A stretch of 64,000 nt of DNA, taken from NCBI RefSeq assembly GCF_009664835.1, contig NZ_CP045929.1:558001-622000 (forward strand). Direction: 5' to 3'. This stretch comes from Allosaccharopolyspora coralli. Lineage in GTDB: Bacteria; Actinomycetota; Actinomycetes; Mycobacteriales; Pseudonocardiaceae. Below, piece after piece: positions 51,833-59,869 of the stretch (position 1 is its first letter; every line of letters starts with the position of its first letter). The notes under the pieces are model-generated. The model did not search any database. It saw nothing but the letters and a program-made list of their open reading frames with translations, and was not told where the DNA came from. The position numbers and the translations under genes are program-made.

Positions 51833-52438
51833 GTGCGCATCGACATCGTGGTCTACGACGGAGTGGACGAGATGGACGCTCTCGGTCCGTTGGAGGTGTT
51901 CCGTCGAGCAGAACGCCTGGGGGCCGAGTTCCGGACCGAACTCGTCACGCGTGAGCCGCAGCAGCACGTGACGGGTAGTTACGGCCTCCGCTTCCTTCCG
52001 GACGCCACCTACTCACCTGGCGCGGACCTCCTGATCGTGCCTGGTGGCGGCTGGGCCGCTCGCACCGAAGCGGGCGCATGGGGCGAAGTCGAGCGCGGAG
52101 ACTGGCTGCCACTGCTCACAGACGCCGCCACCCGAGCCGTGACGGCCGGAGTGTGCACCGGATCCATGCTGCTGGCACACGCCGGTGTGATCGGTGCTCG
52201 ACGCGCGAACACGCACCACGCCGCTCAGGACGATCTGCGGGCCACCGGCGCCACTGTGGTCACCGACCGGGTCGTCGACGACGGCGACGTCCTGACCGCG
52301 GGCGGGGTGTCCAGCGGTGTCGATCTCGCCTTGTGGATCGTCGAGCGATTCGCTGATCGCGAGTTCGCGGACCGAATCGCCACGCACATGGAGTACGACC
52401 GAGTGCGGCCGGCGGACACTTCCGGCGCGGGGTCGTAG
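51833..52438 (+). CDS. DJ-1/PfpI family protein
   Basis: The 201-residue protein has IVVYDGVDEMDALGPLEVF, LLIVPGGGW and the nucleophile elbow AGVCTGSMLLAHAG with the reactive Cys, then THH at the usual histidine position (RRANTHHAAQDDL) and TAGGVSSGVDLALWIVE. This is the AraC-associated/isonitrile-hydratase-like branch of DJ-1/PfpI. Activity is unknown; members include hydratases and glyoxalase III. GTG start at 51833. It converges on the GGDEF gene with only 1 bp between ends. Confidence 0.88.
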   Translation: MRIDIVVYDGVDEMDALGPLEVFRRAERLGAEFRTELVTREPQQHVTGSYGLRFLPDATYSPGADLLIVPGGGWAARTEAGAWGEVERGDWLPLLTDAATRAVTAGVCTGSMLLAHAGVIGARRANTHHAAQDDLRATGATVVTDRVVDDGDVLTAGGVSSGVDLALWIVERFADREFADRIATHMEYDRVRPADTSGAGS

Positions 52439-52439
52439 C

Positions 52440-53939
52440 TCACGGCGAGGTGATCGCGTTGTCGTGGGCGGAGTGGTCGATCTCCACGCGGTTGCGACCC
52501 GCGCGTTTCGCACGATAGAGCGCGGCGTCGGCGGCGGCGAACAGGCTGTCGAGGTGCGCGGGACCCGCGGCGACACCGATGCTGACCGTCGGAGGCTGGG
52601 CGGTGGCGCCGACGGCGAGGCGCCAGTCATGGGAGTCCACCGCCGCCCTGATCCGCTCGGCGACGAGTGCTCCGGCGTCGGCCCCCGCGTTGTCGGGGTC
52701 GAGGAGCAGGACGATGAACTCGTCGCCTGCCCACCGGATGAGCAGATCCCGGCTGCGAGTCTCGCTCCGGAGCAGGTGCGCCACCTCCTGCAGCGTGACG
52801 TCCCCCGCGGCGTGCCCGGACTCGTCGTTGACGCCCTTGAACCAGTCGACGTCGATGAGGATCAGCCACGGTACCCGGCCCTGCGCGGCGGTTTGCTCCA
52901 GCAGCTCCGGTGCCTGCCGTTCGAGACCGAGCCGGTTCGTCAGCCCGGTCAGCGGGTCCCGGGTGGCCGCCTCCTGCGCAGCGGACGCCAGCTGCTGCGC
53001 CTGCACCGCGACGCGACGCTGTTCGAGCGCTTGCCCGAGCCCTTCCTGCAAGGTCGAGACAGTCACCGAACTCGCGTTCACCGTGCGGCGCAACGCCTCC
53101 GCTTCCCCGACGGAGTCGCCGAGTTCGTGGCAGATCGCGGCGAGATCGTCGGAGAACTGCATCACCAGCAGCGTGTCCCGGATGCGTTCTCCCGCCTCCA
53201 GAGCGCGGCTCGTCTTCGTCCGTGCCAGCTCCAGATCGCCCGCTTCGCGGTGGATGGAACCGAGCGCCCAGTACGCCGTCGCCGAACAGAACACGTCCTG
53301 CTCGGCGATGCTCTGCTCCAGCGCGGACTTCGCGCGTCGGTGCGCTTCGTCGGCTTGCCCGATCCCGAGCAGCGCACGGGCGCTGCCCGACAGAGCGCGT
53401 CGTGTGACCGGTCCGTCGTCGCCCCGCCGGAGTGCCTCGTCGAACCGGTCGAGCGCCTGCTCGTAGCACTGCATCGAAAGCGCATCGACGTGCAGAGCCC
53501 GCGCGACCAGTGCCGTCGCCTCCCGGAGCAGGCAGTGGGCCAGGGCAGACTCGTCGCCCGACTCGCGTGCCACCTCCACGGCCAGCGACAACAGCCCCAG
53601 CGCCGACGTGCGATGACCTTCCAGCAGGTATCCCAGCATGCTGAGGGTGTGCGCGGCGGCGGGGCCGCTCGGCTCGTCACGATCGAGTTCGGCCCAGCCC
53701 TCGGCGGCGAGTTCCAGTGCCAGGGAGATCCGGCCGAGCCGCCACGCCATCAACGCGCGGTGCACCAGCACCGTCGAGCGTGGCCAGTCGTCATCCACGA
53801 CCCCGGGTGCGGGACAGATCAGCTCCTCGAACCCCTCCTGACATTCGTCCACGCGCCCGGAATCCAGCAGTGACCGCAACCTGTGGTCCTGCTCCGGAAT
53901 CAGCCCCTCGAGGAGGGGACGTTGGTGATGCCGCACCAC
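52440..53939 (-). CDS. TPR-like diguanylate cyclase (GGDEF)
   Basis: The 499-residue protein has an N-terminal array of helical TPR-like repeats (about residues 30-310) and a short coiled coil (LGQALEQRRVAVQAQQLASAAQEAA). A GGDEF domain follows, starting TRDPLTGLTNRLGLERQ, with active motif RWAGDEF and inhibitory I-site RSRD five residues before it. So c-di-GMP synthesis with product inhibition is expected. The start is set at GTG 53937-53939; another GTG follows immediately. The frame upstream runs into the bluB gene. No membrane segment is seen. Confidence 0.9.
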   Translation of the reverse strand: MVRHHQRPLLEGLIPEQDHRLRSLLDSGRVDECQEGFEELICPAPGVVDDDWPRSTVLVHRALMAWRLGRISLALELAAEGWAELDRDEPSGPAAAHTLSMLGYLLEGHRTSALGLLSLAVEVARESGDESALAHCLLREATALVARALHVDALSMQCYEQALDRFDEALRRGDDGPVTRRALSGSARALLGIGQADEAHRRAKSALEQSIAEQDVFCSATAYWALGSIHREAGDLELARTKTSRALEAGERIRDTLLVMQFSDDLAAICHELGDSVGEAEALRRTVNASSVTVSTLQEGLGQALEQRRVAVQAQQLASAAQEAATRDPLTGLTNRLGLERQAPELLEQTAAQGRVPWLILIDVDWFKGVNDESGHAAGDVTLQEVAHLLRSETRSRDLLIRWAGDEFIVLLLDPDNAGADAGALVAERIRAAVDSHDWRLAVGATAQPPTVSIGVAAGPAHLDSLFAAADAALYRAKRAGRNRVEIDHSAHDNAITSP

Positions 53940-53980
53940 GCCTCTCGCAGCTCTTGTCCGACTGGGATGCCGGATCCAGG

Positions 53981-54667
53981 CTACCGGGAGCGTCCACGCC
54001 TGTACTTCTCGTGATGGACGACATCCTCCAGCGGCAGGCGTGTGCGCCAGCCGTGCCGCTCCAGATCCGGTGTCTCGGCGAGCTGCCGGACCGTCCCCAG
54101 ACACAGCCACGCCACCGGGCGCACGCCCTGCGGAATGTCCAGCAGTCGTCGCAGAAAGTCCTCCCGATAGAAGCTCACCCACCCGACACCGAGGCCTTCG
54201 GCTGTCGCGGCGAGCCACAGGTTCTGGATCGCCAGGCACACCGAGTACAACCCGGCGTCGGCGATCGCGTGCCGGCCGAGAACGGCCGGCGCACCGCGAT
54301 CAGGGTCGTAGGTGACGACCACTCCGAGCGAGGACTCCACGACCCCCTCGACCTTGATCTTCGAGAAGGTCTGCGCGCGCTCACCGCTCAGTTCGGCGGC
54401 GAACGTGCTCCGCTCGGCCAGGACGTGCTCGCGGAACGCCCGGCGGGTGTCCTCGCCGCGGACGACCACGAAGTCCCACGGCTGCGTCAACCCCACGCTC
54501 GGCGCGCTGTGCGCGGCGGTGAGTACCCGGCGCAGCGTCTCGTCGGGGAGAGGTTCACCGGTGAACTCCGAGCGCACGTCGCGGCGTCGGTGCATCACGT
54601 CGTAGAGCTCTGCCGCCGAGGGCGGGACTGCGGACAAGGATGAGGAGAAGGGGCCTGCGGTGTTCAC
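53981..54667 (-). CDS. bluB: 5,6-dimethylbenzimidazole synthase-type flavin destructase
   Basis: The 228-residue nitroreductase-fold protein has BluB landmarks: YDVMHRRRDVRSEFTGEPLPDETLRRVLTAAHSAPSVGLTQPWDFVVVR, then GLGVGWVSFYREDFLRRLLDIP. BluB cannibalises FMNH2 with oxygen to make the lower ligand of vitamin B12. The GTG at 54665-54667 has AGGA at suitable spacing; the frame is open much further, including an ATG with an excellent ribosome site at 54820. A small upstream ORF ends on the GTG (4-bp overlap). No other cobalamin genes are nearby. Confidence 0.85.
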   Translation of the reverse strand: MNTAGPFSSSLSAVPPSAAELYDVMHRRRDVRSEFTGEPLPDETLRRVLTAAHSAPSVGLTQPWDFVVVRGEDTRRAFREHVLAERSTFAAELSGERAQTFSKIKVEGVVESSLGVVVTYDPDRGAPAVLGRHAIADAGLYSVCLAIQNLWLAATAEGLGVGWVSFYREDFLRRLLDIPQGVRPVAWLCLGTVRQLAETPDLERHGWRTRLPLEDVVHHEKYRRGRSR

Positions 54668-54777
54668 CCGGACATCCTGCCGGGCCTTCGCTGCCGCCAC
54701 CATGCCCCGGTGCCTCGGCTCACGGCGCGGGTGGTGGGAGGGAGAACGACCCGTTGGACGAGGGAGAGGCGATTCAT
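54664..54777 (-). CDS. Candidate 37-residue leader ORF upstream of bluB
   Basis: GGGAGGAAAAC precedes an ATG at 54775-54777. The frame encodes MNRLSLVQRVVLPPTTRAVS and then RGTGAWWRQRRPGRMSG, with stop TGA overlapping the proposed bluB GTG (GTGA). The sequence is basic with a tryptophan pair. Strong ribosome site plus stop/start overlap suggest a translated leader or small gene coupled to bluB. I recognise no family, and it could be chance. Confidence 0.35.
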   Translation of the reverse strand: MNRLSLVQRVVLPPTTRAVSRGTGAWWRQRRPGRMSG

Positions 54778-54829
54778 GTTTTCCTCCCGAGAGGCGCACA
54801 CAGCCGCTGTGACCATGCATGTTTCCTCC
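54775..54829. repeat. Duplicated CATGTTT(T)CCTCC motif in the bluB/rpmE2 divergent region
   Basis: CATGTTTTCCTCC at 54775-54787 and CATGTTTCCTCC at 54818-54829. Read on the minus strand both are GGAGGAAA(A)CATG, i.e. ribosome site plus ATG in two different frames. The second ATG (54818-54820) is in frame with bluB. Confidence 0.6.
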
Positions 54830-54875
54830 TGTCGCCGGGTACGACGGGAGGAGGAACGAGAAAGGAGACGACGCG

Positions 54876-55142
54876 ATGAAGTCGGGTATCCATCCCGAGT
54901 ACGGGCCGGTGGTGTTCCAGGACCGCTCGACGGGCAAGCAGTTCTTCACCCGCTCGACCGCGACGTCGGAGACCACCGTCGAGTGGGAGGACGGCAACAC
55001 CTACCCGCTCATTCACGTGGACGTGACCTCGGATTCGCATCCGTTCTGGACCGGCAACCAGCGGGTCCTCGACAGCGAGGGGCGCGTCGAGAAGTTCCGC
55101 CGCCGCTACGGCGACCGGCCCGGCCGCAACGGCGGCCGCTGA
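54876..55142 (+). CDS. rpmE2: 50S ribosomal protein L31, type B (zinc-independent)
   Basis: The 88-residue protein starts [20 protein letters not shown] and contains [22 protein letters not shown] and [26 protein letters not shown]. The CxxC zinc ligands of type A L31 are absent, as expected for the type B paralogue that replaces it under zinc shortage, usually under Zur control. No convincing Zur box is seen upstream. AAAGGAGA precedes the ATG. It is divergent from bluB. Confidence 0.95.
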   Translation: MKSGIHPEYGPVVFQDRSTGKQFFTRSTATSETTVEWEDGNTYPLIHVDVTSDSHPFWTGNQRVLDSEGRVEKFRRRYGDRPGRNGGR

Positions 55143-55360
55143 GCCGTTCCCGGGCCGCGACGCACGGCCCGACGTGCCGAAGGCGGAGCGTTCCGCCGCG
55201 CTCACGTCGTGCGCAGTACAAGCGGCCCGGTGCACTCTGTGGCATGAGTCCGTGGTGAGCGACCGCACACCGCTCGGCCCGTGCGAAGGCACGCCCCGCG
55301 CGTAACCCTTCGTCTCCACAGACACCCACGCCCACCCGAGCCCCGTGACACCACCGGCAC

Positions 55361-55372
55361 ATTCGCGCGAAT
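55361..55372. repeat. Palindrome ATTCGCGCGAAT (first of two)
   Basis: Perfect 12-nt palindrome in a GC-rich gap, with the same core as the 32-nt palindrome 43 bp downstream. Confidence 0.7.
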
Positions 55373-55403
55373 TCGCCACGCCCTGACCAGGCCCTTTGCG
55401 CCC

Positions 55404-55435
55404 GGGGTGGCAAATTCGCGCGAATTTGCCACCCC
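55404..55435. promoter_or_regulatory. Perfect 32-nt palindrome upstream of mprA
   Basis: GGGGTGGCAAATTCGC (55404-55419) is followed directly by its exact complement GCGAATTTGCCACCCC. The core repeats the palindrome at 55361. No gene ends here: rpmE2 stops 260 bp earlier. A terminator or a dimeric-regulator site are both possible. It sits 70 bp before the MprA-like box. Confidence 0.6.
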
Positions 55436-55506
55436 GCTGTCCACAGGTGGGGGGAGTTGTCCACAGGGGGCGGAGCGGGGGTGTTGCGATGGGTGGCGCG
55501 GTGGGC

Positions 55507-55524
55507 TTCTCAGGTGCTTCTCAG
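55507..55524 (+). promoter_or_regulatory. MprA-box-like direct repeat upstream of mprA
   Basis: TTCTCAG occurs at 55507-55513 and 55518-55524, an 11-bp period typical of OmpR-family response regulators that bind tandem half-sites. The same arrangement precedes pepD. It ends 22 bp before the mprA ATG, so autoregulation is likely. Confidence 0.65.
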
Positions 55525-55546
55525 AACTACGGGGAACACTGTCCTC

Positions 55547-56242
55547 ATGCGGATCCTCGTCGTCGACGACGACCGGGCCGTGCGCGAGTCACTGCGCCGG
55601 TCGCTGCAATTCAACGGCTACCAGGTGGAACTCGCCGCGGACGGTCAGCAGGCACTCGACTGGTTGTCAGGGCAACGCCCGGATGCGCTCGTCCTCGACG
55701 TGATGATGCCGAGGGTCGACGGCCTCGAGGTCGCTCGTCGTCTTCGCAGCATCGGCGACGACCTGCCGATCCTGGTGCTCACCGCCCGCGACGCCGTCTC
55801 CGACCGGGTCGCCGGTCTCGACGCGGGAGCAGACGACTACCTGCCGAAGCCGTTCGCCCTGGAGGAGTTGCTCGCCCGGCTGCGGGCACTGCTGCGTCGC
55901 GCGACCCCGCCGGAGGAGGTGGACGGCCGCGCGCCGGAGGTGCTCCGGTTCGCCGATCTCGAACTCGACCCCGGCACTCGCGAGGTGCGACGCGGGGAGC
56001 GTTCGATCAGCCTCACCCGCACCGAGTTCGCCCTGCTCGAACTGCTCATGTCGCACCCCAAGCAGGTCCTCACCCGTGGTCGATTGCTGGAGGACGTGTG
56101 GGGATACGACTTCCCGACCTCGGGTAACGCGCTGGAGGTCTATATCGGCTACCTACGGCGCAAGACCGAGGCCGACGAGGAACCGCGGCTGATCCACACC
56201 GTGCGCGGTGTCGGCTACGTGCTGCGGGAGACGCCACCGTGA
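55547..56242 (+). CDS. mprA: Two-component response regulator, MprA type
   Basis: The 231-residue OmpR/PhoB-family regulator has a receiver domain ([18 protein letters not shown], phospho-acceptor Asp in [13 protein letters not shown], Lys in DDYLPKPF) and a winged-helix C-terminus ([44 protein letters not shown]). Sequence and gene context (mprB, pepD, moaB2, mscL nearby) match MprA, which in mycobacteria responds to envelope stress. The ATG at 55547 gives the family start. It overlaps mprB by 4 bp. Confidence 0.93.
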   Translation: MRILVVDDDRAVRESLRRSLQFNGYQVELAADGQQALDWLSGQRPDALVLDVMMPRVDGLEVARRLRSIGDDLPILVLTARDAVSDRVAGLDAGADDYLPKPFALEELLARLRALLRRATPPEEVDGRAPEVLRFADLELDPGTREVRRGERSISLTRTEFALLELLMSHPKQVLTRGRLLEDVWGYDFPTSGNALEVYIGYLRRKTEADEEPRLIHTVRGVGYVLRETPP

Positions 56243-57678
56243 CCCTTCGCCGGATGCTTGCCGCGGTGCGTGCGGGCGGGCCGGCCGCAGGGCGCTGGCA
56301 ACGCGTCTCGCTGCGCAACCGGGTCACGCTGCTCGGCGCCTTGTGCGTGGCGGGCGCGGTCGCGCTGATCTCGCTGGGCGCGTTCTTCACCGTCCGCGAC
56401 AGCTTGTACGAGCAGGTCGACAGCAACCTCATGGAGCGCGCGAACCAGGCCGTCTCCGGGCCGCAGGTACTGGGACCGGATCTGCAGTCCGCGCCCGCGG
56501 CGTTCTACGCTGCGGCGAACCTGAAGATCAGCCTCGTGCTCGCGGACGGTACCGAGATCTCGGGCAGGGGGCAGCGGCCACCGTCGGGTCTGCAGGAACT
56601 CGCCGTGGCGCAGGGACAGATCCCGCACTCGCTGCGCACCGACGAGGGCAGCGACACGCGAGTGGTGGCGTTGCCGTCGGGTCAGGACCGTGCCCTGGTC
56701 ATGGCCCAGTCGCTGCGTCCGACGAAGAACACCTTGGCGCAGCTGAGCATCGTGCTCGTGGTGATCGGCGGCTCCGGGATCCTGCTCGCGGCGGCCGCAG
56801 GGACCGCCGTCGCACGCGGCGGGCTGTTGCCGGTGCAGCGGCTGATGGCCGCGACCGAGCGGATCGCGCGCACCGGCGACCTGCGCCCGATCCCGGTCAG
56901 CGGCGACGACGAGCTCGCCCGGCTGACCACCAGCTTCAACAAGATGCTCGGTGCGCTCGCGGAGTCGCAGGAGCAGCAGCGCAGGCTCGTCGCCGACGCG
57001 GGACACGAGTTGCGCACGCCGCTGACCTCGCTGCGGACGAATCTGGAGCTGTTGATGGCCTCCGACGAGCCGGGCGCTCCGACCCTGGCGTCGGAGGACC
57101 GCAAGGAGATGCTCACCGACGTGCGCGCGCAGATCACCGAGTTGTCGGCACTGGTCGGTGATCTCGTCGAGCTGGCCCGGGAGGACGCACCCCAGGCTGT
57201 GCACGAGCCGGTCGAACTCGTCGACGTGGTGGAGCGTGCGCTGAGTCGTTCTCGTCGCCGAGCGGGCGACGTCGACTTCGATGTCCGCGTGCAGCCGTGG
57301 TCGATGCTCGGGGACGCCACCGCGCTGGAGCGAGCGGTGGTCAACCTCCTCGACAACGGCGCGAAGTGGAGCCCGGCGGGAGGGACCGTGCGGATGGAAC
57401 TCAGGCCCGACACGGAGCCCGGCTTCACGGTCCTGGAGGTCGCGGACGCGGGGCCGGGGATCGAACCCGACGACCGCCCCCACGTGTTCGAGCGCTTCTA
57501 CCGCTCGTCGGACGCGCGCACGCTGCCCGGCTCGGGATTGGGGCTCGCGATCGTCAAGCAGGTCGCCGAGCGCCACGGCGGGCAGGTCGGGGTCGGCGAC
57601 GCCCCGGAGGGCGGGGCGCTGCTGACGATGCGGCTACCCGGCCGAAGCACGCGTTCGCACGAGGAAACCCAACAGTAA
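56239..57678 (+). CDS. mprB: Sensor histidine kinase, MprB type
   Basis: The 479-residue protein has TM1 ([22 protein letters not shown]), an extracytoplasmic sensor of about 120 residues, and TM2 ([23 protein letters not shown]). HAMP and the H-box [12 protein letters not shown] follow, then the N-box [13 protein letters not shown]1 DAGPGI and G2 [12 protein letters not shown]. It phosphorylates the partner MprA on sensing envelope damage. The start overlaps the mprA stop. In M. tuberculosis MprB signalling is linked to PepD and DnaK; here the pepD gene is 2.2 kb downstream. Confidence 0.93.
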   Translation: MTLRRMLAAVRAGGPAAGRWQRVSLRNRVTLLGALCVAGAVALISLGAFFTVRDSLYEQVDSNLMERANQAVSGPQVLGPDLQSAPAAFYAAANLKISLVLADGTEISGRGQRPPSGLQELAVAQGQIPHSLRTDEGSDTRVVALPSGQDRALVMAQSLRPTKNTLAQLSIVLVVIGGSGILLAAAAGTAVARGGLLPVQRLMAATERIARTGDLRPIPVSGDDELARLTTSFNKMLGALAESQEQQRRLVADAGHELRTPLTSLRTNLELLMASDEPGAPTLASEDRKEMLTDVRAQITELSALVGDLVELAREDAPQAVHEPVELVDVVERALSRSRRRAGDVDFDVRVQPWSMLGDATALERAVVNLLDNGAKWSPAGGTVRMELRPDTEPGFTVLEVADAGPGIEPDDRPHVFERFYRSSDARTLPGSGLGLAIVKQVAERHGGQVGVGDAPEGGALLTMRLPGRSTRSHEETQQ

Positions 57679-57807
57679 CGAACATCGGCACCTCGCGTTG
57701 GGTCCGTCACCCGGACTTTCGGTGTTCGGTTGTGTTGACTTACGGTTTCAGGTGTCCCTGTTTCGGCGAAGCTCCGCCTGGACGGGAGCCCCATCGGCCC
57801 GAACGGA

Positions 57808-58611
57808 ATGAGTGCAGTGCTCGCACGACAACGTCAAGAGATGATCCTCGACGAGGTCCGCCGCGCCGGGGCGGTGCAGGTGAGCAACCTCGTGCTACGC
57901 CTGGGCGTCTCCGACATGACGATCCGTCGCGATCTCGACGCGTTGGCTCGCGGCGGGCTCGTGGAGAAGGTGTACGGCGGTGCGACGTCGACGCTCGGAC
58001 GCAGCACCGACGAGCCCGGCTTCGAGGCGAAGTCGGTGCGGCAGCTCGCCGAGAAGGAGGCCATCGCCCGCGCCGCCACCGAGTTCGTGCGGCCCGGCAC
58101 CGCGATCGGCCTCACCGCGGGTACCACGACGTGGACGCTCGCCCGGTTTCTCGACGACGTCGCCGACCTCACCGTCGTCACGAACTCGGTCCGGGTCGCC
58201 GACGTTCTCCAGCAGCGCGGGCGGACCGACCGCACCGTCGTGCTCACCGGTGGGATCCGGACACCGTCCGACGCGCTCGTCGGGCCGGTCGCCGTCCAGT
58301 CGCTGCGCTCCCTGCACCTGGACCTGGTGTTCCTCGGAGTGCACGGCATGGCGGCCAAAGCCGGGTTCACCACACCGAACCTGCAGGAGAGCGAGACGAA
58401 CAGGGCGTTCGCGGAGGCCGCGAGCAGGCTGGTGGTCGTCGCAGACCACGCCAAGTGGGCCACCGTCGGCATCTCCACCATCGTCGGGTTCGACGAGGTC
58501 GACGTGCTCGTCACCGACGACGGGCTGCACTCCGACGCGCGCAGGATGCTCAGCGAGGAAGTGCACGAACTCGTGGTCGCCGACCTCGACTCTCGCGGGG
58601 GTAGCGCATGA
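57808..58611 (+). CDS. DeoR/GlpR-family transcriptional regulator
   Basis: The 267-residue protein has an N-terminal DeoR helix-turn-helix (RQEMILDEVRRAGAVQVSNLVLRLGVSDMTIRRDLDALARGGLVEKVYGGA) and a C-terminal sugar-phosphate-binding ISOCOT domain (TAGTTTWTLARFL, FLGVHGMAAKAGFTTPNLQE, VADHAKW). It probably responds to a sugar phosphate and controls the overlapping galT gene. It sits between mprB and pepD, where mycobacteria have no gene. A TTGACT-like box and TTTCAGGTG lie in the 130-bp gap before it. Confidence 0.92.
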   Translation: MSAVLARQRQEMILDEVRRAGAVQVSNLVLRLGVSDMTIRRDLDALARGGLVEKVYGGATSTLGRSTDEPGFEAKSVRQLAEKEAIARAATEFVRPGTAIGLTAGTTTWTLARFLDDVADLTVVTNSVRVADVLQQRGRTDRTVVLTGGIRTPSDALVGPVAVQSLRSLHLDLVFLGVHGMAAKAGFTTPNLQESETNRAFAEAASRLVVVADHAKWATVGISTIVGFDEVDVLVTDDGLHSDARRMLSEEVHELVVADLDSRGGSA

Positions 58612-59687
58612 GAATCACACCGCGAACCCTGGCCGACGGCCGCGAGATCGTCTACTACGACACGGACCCGTCGGCGCCGCCTCGCGACGCCGACGACCTC
58701 AGGGACCTGCCCGCGCAGGCACCGGCCTCGGAGATGCGGCGTGATCCGCTGACCGGCGAGTGGGTCGGGCTCGCCGCGCACCGGCAGACGCGCACGTACA
58801 AGCCGCCTGCCGATTCCTGTCCGCTGTGCCCGTCGGCGCCGGGCAAGCCGAGTGAGATTCCCGAAAGCGACTACGAGGTCGTGGTCTTCGAGAATCGGTT
58901 TCCGTCGTTCGCGCAGGTCACCGGTGAATCGGGGACGGCTCCGTGCCAGCCGTTGGTGCCGTCGGAACCGGCGCGCGGCCGGTGCGAGGTCGTGTGCTTC
59001 ACCCCGGAGCACACGACGTCCTTCGGGCAGCTCTCCCCCGAGCATGCCCGCACCGTCGTCGACGTGTGGGCGGAGCGGACCCGGGTGCTGTCCGCGACAC
59101 CAGGCGTCGAGCAGGTGTTCTGCTTCGAGAACCGTGGCGAGGACATCGGCGTGACGCTGCATCACCCGCACGGTCAGATCTACGGGTACCCGTTCGTCAC
59201 CCCCAAGACCGCGACGATGCTGCGCGTGGCGTCCGAGTACTTCGACGCGCACGGGACGCACGTGCTCGGGGACGTGCTCGCGGCCGAGCGGGCGTGCGGT
59301 GACCGTGTCGTGGTCGCCGGTGAGCACTGGACGGCGTTCGTCCCGGCCGCCGCGCGGTGGCCGGTCGAAGTGCAGGTGGTGCCGCATCGGCGAGTGCCCG
59401 ACCTGGTCGCGCTCACCGAGGCCGAACGCGACGACTTCGTCGCCGTTCAGCTGGACGTGCTGCGTCGGCTCGACGCGCTCTACGACGCACCGCTGCCCTA
59501 CATCGCCGCATGGCACCAGGCACCGGTTCGCACCGGCCGAGAGTTCACGTGGCTGCACCTGGAGCTGTTCTCGGTGAAGCGGTCCGCCGACAAGCTCAAG
59601 TACCTCGCCGGGTCGGAGTCCGGGATGCGCGTCTGGATCAACGACGTGAAGCCGGAACAGATCGCCGAGCGGCTCCGTGCGGTCTGA
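58608..59687 (+). CDS. galT: Galactose-1-phosphate uridylyltransferase
   Basis: The 359-residue HIT-superfamily enzyme has RRDPLTGEWVGLAAHRQTRTY, zinc-site cysteines CPLCPS, the VVFENRFPSF segment, the catalytic HPH in LHHPHGQIYGYPF, and ELFSVKRSADKLKYLAGSESGM near the C-terminus. It exchanges UMP between UDP-glucose and galactose-1-phosphate in the Leloir pathway. It overlaps the DeoR regulator gene by 4 bp (ATGA). galK and galE are not in the window. Confidence 0.94.
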   Translation: MRITPRTLADGREIVYYDTDPSAPPRDADDLRDLPAQAPASEMRRDPLTGEWVGLAAHRQTRTYKPPADSCPLCPSAPGKPSEIPESDYEVVVFENRFPSFAQVTGESGTAPCQPLVPSEPARGRCEVVCFTPEHTTSFGQLSPEHARTVVDVWAERTRVLSATPGVEQVFCFENRGEDIGVTLHHPHGQIYGYPFVTPKTATMLRVASEYFDAHGTHVLGDVLAAERACGDRVVVAGEHWTAFVPAAARWPVEVQVVPHRRVPDLVALTEAERDDFVAVQLDVLRRLDALYDAPLPYIAAWHQAPVRTGREFTWLHLELFSVKRSADKLKYLAGSESGMRVWINDVKPEQIAERLRAV

Positions 59688-59696
59688 CCGGCTTTT

Positions 59697-59797
59697 GTGC
59701 TCGTGAGTCACGGTCGTACGTGATCAGCCGCGGCAGAGTGAGGGGCTCCGGGGCGGCGGTGCCGGACCACCTACCCCAGTTCCACAATGCGCTCTGA
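59697..59797 (-). repeat. Interspersed element, inner hairpin missing (reverse)
   Basis: It matches the reverse-orientation element from CGTGATCAGCCGCGGCAG through GTGAGGGGCTCCGG, then jumps directly to GGCGGCGGTGCCGGACCACC and the end CCCAGTTCCACAATGCGCTC. The roughly 80-bp inner inverted repeat present in full copies is absent. It lies between galT and pepD. Confidence 0.8.
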
Positions 59798-59829
59798 ACC
59801 AGCCGATTCGTGTTCAGCTCCTAGGCCCG

Positions 59830-59846
59830 TCTCAGGTGCATCTCAG
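59830..59846 (+). promoter_or_regulatory. MprA-box-like direct repeat upstream of pepD
   Basis: TCTCAG at 59830-59835 and 59841-59846, 11 bp apart, with TCTCAGGTGCATCTCAG overall. The mprA promoter has the same GGTGC spacer block. It ends 24 bp before the pepD ATG. Confidence 0.65.
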
Positions 59847-59869
59847 CTCGACGGGGGAGAGTGTGGGGT

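Noticed and set aside
54773-54875. Zur box upstream of rpmE2
   Set aside because: No TGAAAAN-type inverted repeat is visible; the repeated CATGTTTCCTCC motif is explained as ribosome sites on the other strand.
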